In this document: piece by piece, positions 60,717-64,000 of the stretch
Layout: every line of letters begins with the position of its first letter
Numbering within the stretch: the first letter of the stretch is position 1
Assembly (NCBI RefSeq): GCF_040720935.1
Contig: NZ_JBFDAE010000011.1
Location: 1-64,000, forward strand
Direction: 5' to 3'
DNA: 64,000 nt
DNA from: Jejuia sp040720935
GTDB taxonomy: Bacteria; Bacteroidota; Bacteroidia; Flavobacteriales; Flavobacteriaceae
Program-made: the position numbers and the translations under genes
Notes under the pieces: generated by a model
The model's input: the letters and a program-made list of their open reading frames with translations, nothing else
The model's database searches: none
Told to the model about the DNA's origin: nothing

Positions 60717-61424
60717 GTGAAAAATATTATGACTGCCATGGCATGTATTGTCTTTATGATTGGCTTTGGCCAGAAGGATTACACGACCAAAAGGGAGCAC
60801 ATGGTAAAAACGCAGCTAAAGGTTAGAGGTATAAAAGATGCTGCAACGCTTATGGCAATGCAAACCGTTCCTCGGCATCTTTTTGTTCCCGAGAGCATGA
60901 AGCCATATGCCTATAAAGATCGTCCGTTACCTATAGGTGATGGTCAAACCATTTCCCAACCGTATATTGTAGCCTTTATGACTGAGGCTCTGCAATTAAA
61001 AAAAACCGATAAGGTATTGGAAATAGGCACAGGTTCCGGATATCAAGCAGCTATTCTGGCAAAAATTATAGACTCAGTATATACCATCGAAATTGTAAAA
61101 AACTTGGCCTTTAAAGCCAAAGACCGATTACAAGAGTTAGGTTATACCAATGTGAATGTAAAATGGGGCGATGGTTACCACGGCTGGCCGGCCAAAGCGC
61201 CTTTTGATGCTATTATTGTCACAGCAGGTGCCGACAGCATTCCCCAACCCTTAATAGACCAATTGAAGATTGGCGGAAGGATGATCATACCTGTAGGACC
61301 ACATAATTACGTGAGCCATTTGGTATTGGTTACAAAAAAGAAAAATAAGATTACCAAGAAAAAATTAATACCTGTCCGATTTGTACCTTTTACTAGGGAT
61401 AAGGAGCTTGGTGGTGGTAAATAA
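60717..61424 (+). CDS. pcm: Protein-L-isoaspartate O-methyltransferase with an export signal
   Basis: PIMT repairs isoaspartyl damage by SAM-dependent methylation. The family blocks are present: RDRPLPIGDG-like segment (YAYKDRPLPIGDGQTISQPYIVAFM near residue 62), the SAM motif VLEIGTGSGYQAAIL near residue 100 and VTAGADSIPQPLIDQLKIGG near residue 180. The N-terminus (MKNIMTAMACIVFMIGFGQ, GTG start) is a hydrophobic signal, so this copy is probably periplasmic. Length 235. It is followed by the first copy of the three-copy repeat. Confidence 0.9.
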   Translation: MKNIMTAMACIVFMIGFGQKDYTTKREHMVKTQLKVRGIKDAATLMAMQTVPRHLFVPESMKPYAYKDRPLPIGDGQTISQPYIVAFMTEALQLKKTDKVLEIGTGSGYQAAILAKIIDSVYTIEIVKNLAFKAKDRLQELGYTNVNVKWGDGYHGWPAKAPFDAIIVTAGADSIPQPLIDQLKIGGRMIIPVGPHNYVSHLVLVTKKKNKITKKKLIPVRFVPFTRDKELGGGK

Positions 61425-61477
61425 GTAGTTTTAATATGGAATCATCATCAGGATAATTCAATATTAAATGCGTACTA

Positions 61478-61700
61478 TAATGAACCGCGTTATTTAACTT
61501 GAGCTTTACACATTGGTTATTTTTTATATTAATGAAATCGTGAATCTCCTAAAGTCGATTTGGTTAAAAGCGAAAGTTGTTACTATCAGTTTCTTGAAAA
61601 AGAAAAAAAATTATTCCAAAAGTTTCTTCAAACATGTTAAGGGAACACTCTTTTTGCGAAACGACGATAGGAGCGAAGTGGAAATGTGTATGGAATGGGA
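61478..61700 (+). repeat. Dispersed repeat, copy 1 of 3
   Basis: It shares with copy 2 a 43-bp block (61559-61602, starting TTTGGTTAAAAGCGAAAG) and, further on, ACGACGATAGGAG and GTGTATGGAATG. A 60-bp insertion relative to copy 2 separates the left end (CGCGTTATTTAACTTGAGCTTT) from the shared block. The 63-codon frame inside it is a by-product of the repeat. Confidence 0.75.
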
Positions 61701-61800
61701 ATAGTTACTAAATACATGAAATTAGAACTCTATTTTTTTTTAATATTCAATCAAATGCATTAAATTGCACCAATAGTATGATTATTTAAGCCGTAAACAG

Positions 61801-62058
61801 ATGTCTACAATTAGAAAAACAATAACATTTACTGAAAAACAAGATAAATGGATTAAATCACGAATTACAATTGGTGAATTTACTAATGATAGTGAATATA
61901 TTCGTGATTTAGTAAGACAGGATCAGGCAAAAAATGCTAAATTTTCCGCACTAAAAGCAGCCATAACAGAAGGTATGGAAAGCGGCATTAGCCATAAATC
62001 CGTTCCAGATATTATGAAAGAAGTTGAAGAACGTATGCGGGCAGATGGGCGTTTATAA
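61801..62058 (+). CDS. parD: ParD-like antitoxin
   Basis: A ribbon-helix-helix DNA-binding start (TIRKTITFTEKQDKWIKSRI) is followed by the YIRDLVRQDQAK helix typical of ParD. A flexible C-terminal part (EGMESGISHKSVPDIMKEVEERM) would wrap ParE. Length 85. Its end overlaps the ParE start by 14 bp. As in known parDE modules it should repress its own promoter. Confidence 0.9.
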   Translation: MSTIRKTITFTEKQDKWIKSRITIGEFTNDSEYIRDLVRQDQAKNAKFSALKAAITEGMESGISHKSVPDIMKEVEERMRADGRL

Positions 62059-62335
62059 AGTATCTGGAAAGGCCGAAAGTGATCTTACAAAAATGTACGA
62101 ATATGGAATTGAAAGGTTTGGATTAAAACAGGCGCAAGAATATTTATTTGGAATACACGATATCTTTCAAGTGTTATCAGAGAATAGCAGTCTTGGCCGC
62201 GATGCCTCAGAATTTGTATTCTCATTAAAAAGGTTTTCTTATAAATCTCATACTATTTTTTATATGGCTACAGATATTGATATTTTGATTGTTCGTGTAC
62301 TGAATCAAAGTATGGATTATGAAAACAATTTATAG
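62045..62335 (+). CDS. parE: ParE-like toxin
   Basis: A RelE/ParE-fold toxin: VYKVSGKAESDLTKMYEYGIERFG, then GRDASEFVFSLKRFSYKSHTIFYM and DIDILIVRVLNQSMDYENNL. The RVLNQSMD ending matches the R-V-L-H-x-x-x-D pattern of ParE. Length 96 from ATG 62045; the longer TTG frame from 62024 is unlikely. ParE toxins poison DNA gyrase. The module lies between two copies of the same dispersed repeat. Confidence 0.9.
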   Translation: MGVYKVSGKAESDLTKMYEYGIERFGLKQAQEYLFGIHDIFQVLSENSSLGRDASEFVFSLKRFSYKSHTIFYMATDIDILIVRVLNQSMDYENNL

Positions 62336-62431
62336 TTATAGATTTTCTTTCTGTATGATAACAATAAAACCAACTTTTTTGGTGTTACAAAGACATTTTA
62401 TATAACGTCTGATTATCATTCTTTTTTGAAT

Positions 62432-62603
62432 TATAATGTACTGCGTTATAGCCTGTCCCTAAATTTATTCGGGATAACTTGAGCTTTGGTTAAAAGCGAA
62501 AGTTGTTACTACAGTTTCTTGAAAAAATTTATTCTAAAATGTTAATGGTACACGCTTTTTACGGAACGACGATAGGAGAGTAGTGGAATGTGTGTGGAAT
62601 GAG
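62432..62603 (+). repeat. Dispersed repeat, copy 2 of 3
   Basis: It follows parE and contains ATGTACTGCGTTATAGCC, a TCCC...GGGA hairpin, the 43-bp block shared with copy 1 (62485-62527), and the conserved tail ACGACGATAGGAG (62566-62578) then AATGTGTGTGGAATGA. Confidence 0.75.
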
Positions 62604-62727
62604 ATTATATTTGTATATAATAATAATAACTAAAGCTTTTGTGTTTGAAGGATTTTTTCTAAATTGTTCAATTGTTTTTTAACAATAATAATGAAACAAA
62701 TTTGTATAATTAAAATGAATTACTATT

Positions 62728-63849
62728 ATGATAAAACTTGTTTTAGCTTTTTCAATTGTATTATTATCTTTTCAAGCACTATCTCAAAACAAAACGTTTT
62801 CAAAAAAATATCTTAAAATAAACATTATTGACAGAGGATTTCTAAACCCTTTGCATTTAACTTCTACCAAAGAAAGTGATTATTTTATAGTTAAAGAAGG
62901 TATAACTGCATCAATAGTAGTTATTCACAACATAGGGTATGATGACCAAATTTTAGATTTAAAATACATTAATCAAAGGTATTTGTTTTTAGATTATAAT
63001 AAAGAAAACACTTTTAGCTTAAATTTAATAGACATAATTTCTAAGAAGAAACGGAAGCTATATGGTGGTTATTGTAATGTTTACCATTATGTAAAGGATG
63101 CTAGATTTGAGCGAAATCCTAAATTGCATAAAGATGACCCTGAAGAAGCTATCATTGAAACAGATATGACACGAGGAATGAATGGTGATGAACCATGGAG
63201 ATTAATAAAACTAAATGAATGGAAAGTAAATAATTCTGTAAGTCAAGCTATAAAAAACGGTAGAAAATTAATTAGCTCATCTAAGTTTAATAAAGATTTG
63301 GATACGGCGGAAGAAGAAAAAGAAAAAGCTATTGCTAGAAGTAAGATTAAAGCTCAGAAATCAAAATCTGGTTTTCTATTTTATCCAGATTCATTTTGGC
63401 AAAAAACTTATTCTGGTAAAGATGGGCAGGTTTTAAAAAATTGTTTTAACGGAAATTTTGGTAAGATTCTTAAAAGTGATGTTGATAGATTTTTGTATGA
63501 ATTTTTAATTAGTTATTATGAAAGTTGTGGCAAGTCTTTTTCTAAATCAGGAGCCTATTTAAACTCTATTTACTCTGAAAGAATATATTCATCTGATCCT
63601 CTATCAGTAGATTTTGCTGATCCATATTTTTATTATAGAAAAGAAATAAAAATTCCACAAAAATATGCTGATAAATTTGAGCAAACCAGAAGTTTTTGGA
63701 CACTTGAAAAAGATGCTGATAAATTTTATTGGAACTGTCATTTTTTTATCAAAAATGCTAGGTGCAATAGTTCCGAATTAAATCAATTAATAGAAAATAT
63801 CTCAAGACTTGTATTTGGGAAACCCTCACTACAAAATGAAAATAAATAG
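62728..63849 (+). CDS. Secreted protein of unknown function
   Basis: A signal peptide (MIKLVLAFSIVLLSFQALSQ) is followed by 353 residues I cannot assign. The first part is strand-rich (FLNPLHLTSTKESDYFIVKEG). The middle is Lys/Glu-rich and helical (LDTAEEEKEKAIARSKIKAQKS). The end (FFIKNARCNSSELNQLIENISRLVF) is helical with paired Cys. Codon use is AT-rich like its neighbours. It is flanked by repeat copies 2 and 3. Confidence 0.6.
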   Translation: MIKLVLAFSIVLLSFQALSQNKTFSKKYLKINIIDRGFLNPLHLTSTKESDYFIVKEGITASIVVIHNIGYDDQILDLKYINQRYLFLDYNKENTFSLNLIDIISKKKRKLYGGYCNVYHYVKDARFERNPKLHKDDPEEAIIETDMTRGMNGDEPWRLIKLNEWKVNNSVSQAIKNGRKLISSSKFNKDLDTAEEEKEKAIARSKIKAQKSKSGFLFYPDSFWQKTYSGKDGQVLKNCFNGNFGKILKSDVDRFLYEFLISYYESCGKSFSKSGAYLNSIYSERIYSSDPLSVDFADPYFYYRKEIKIPQKYADKFEQTRSFWTLEKDADKFYWNCHFFIKNARCNSSELNQLIENISRLVFGKPSLQNENK

Positions 63850-63970
63850 TTCGTGTACTGTGACTAGATTTTCCTGTAAAATTTTGGATAAAAGTTTCTT
63901 CTACAAAGTTAAATAGAACACTTTTTATGGGACGACGTAGTAGGGGAAGCATAATGTGTGTGGGATGATT
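63849..63970 (+). repeat. Dispersed repeat, copy 3 of 3 (shorter)
   Basis: It starts at the stop of the preceding gene. It retains TTTGGATAAAAG, TTTCTTC, AAGTTAAATAGAACAC, GACGACGTAGTAGG and AATGTGTGTGGGATGA, each aligned in order with copies 1 and 2, but lacks the middle block. Confidence 0.65.
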
Positions 63971-64000
63971 GTAAATTAATAAAGCCGCAATTGTTTGTGG

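Noticed and set aside
61513..61704. A 63-codon plus-strand frame after pcm
   Set aside because: It lies wholly inside dispersed-repeat copy 1; copies 2 and 3 do not keep the frame, so it is an accident of the repeat.
61478..62603. Integron attC sites around parD/parE
   Set aside because: GCGTTAT-like strings occur in the repeats, but I could not find matching R'/R'' cores with the paired L boxes, nor an integrase. The cassette idea is therefore kept only as an analogy.

Overview
The window looks like a chromosomal segment from a marine-type member of Flavobacteriaceae (Bacteroidota). The evidence is AT-rich DNA, proteins with type IX secretion (T9SS) C-terminal sorting tails, many short lipoprotein signals, a three-subunit proton-translocating transhydrogenase, DUF4251, SUI1 and LytS/LytTR families typical of this group, few Shine-Dalgarno sites, and repeated Bacteroidota promoter boxes of the TAnnTTTG type. 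No tRNA, rRNA, CRISPR array or prophage was seen.

Layout. At 1-4115 lies the threonine operon on the minus strand (thrA, thrB). It is preceded by an unlisted 35-residue threonine-rich leader peptide, its gaps are filled with simple tandem repeats, and it is followed by the edge of what is probably an IS256-type element instead of thrC. At 4238-13533 is housekeeping metabolism: NAD(P)HX repair, a TlpA-like lipoprotein, a tight minus-strand operon (SUI1, DUF1835, nucleoside phosphorylase, substrate-binding protein), an Fe/2OG oxygenase, and a fused branched-chain 2-oxoacid dehydrogenase E1. At 13534-14159 is a gene-free cluster of REP-like hairpins. From 14160 to 22609 come an orphan ExbD, an aldo/keto reductase, a type IV AbiEi/AbiEii toxin-antitoxin pair with a perfect inverted repeat against its start codon, a sulfatase lipoprotein, a helicase and a GNAT-like protein. 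From 22772 to 34787 come transporters, the pnt operon, a glycosyltransferase, a TonB-dependent-receptor-like barrel, an MFS carrier, an intradiol-dioxygenase-like protein that lacks one metal-ligand His, a decayed gene fragment, a cold-shock-domain protein and RlmF.

The most unusual block is 34896-41662. One promoter and one terminator frame six closely spaced genes: a small RR-signal protein, an N10-formyl-THF-type formyltransferase, two phage-tail-collar-domain proteins, a SAM methyltransferase-like protein and a large repeat-built T9SS surface protein. There are no other phage genes. This is the best candidate for an undescribed system.

After it come two tandem DEAD-box RNA helicases facing a fatty acid desaturase, two Crp/Fnr regulators, a slipin, a coupled pair of IPT/TIG lipoproteins, a BspA-type leucine-rich-repeat T9SS protein, a TPR histidine kinase with its LytTR regulator, an acyl-CoA dehydrogenase and a pirin. 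The last 4 kb holds a secreted protein-repair methyltransferase, a ParD/ParE pair and an unknown secreted protein. Each of these three units is followed by a copy of the same 120-220 bp dispersed repeat, a cassette-like arrangement.
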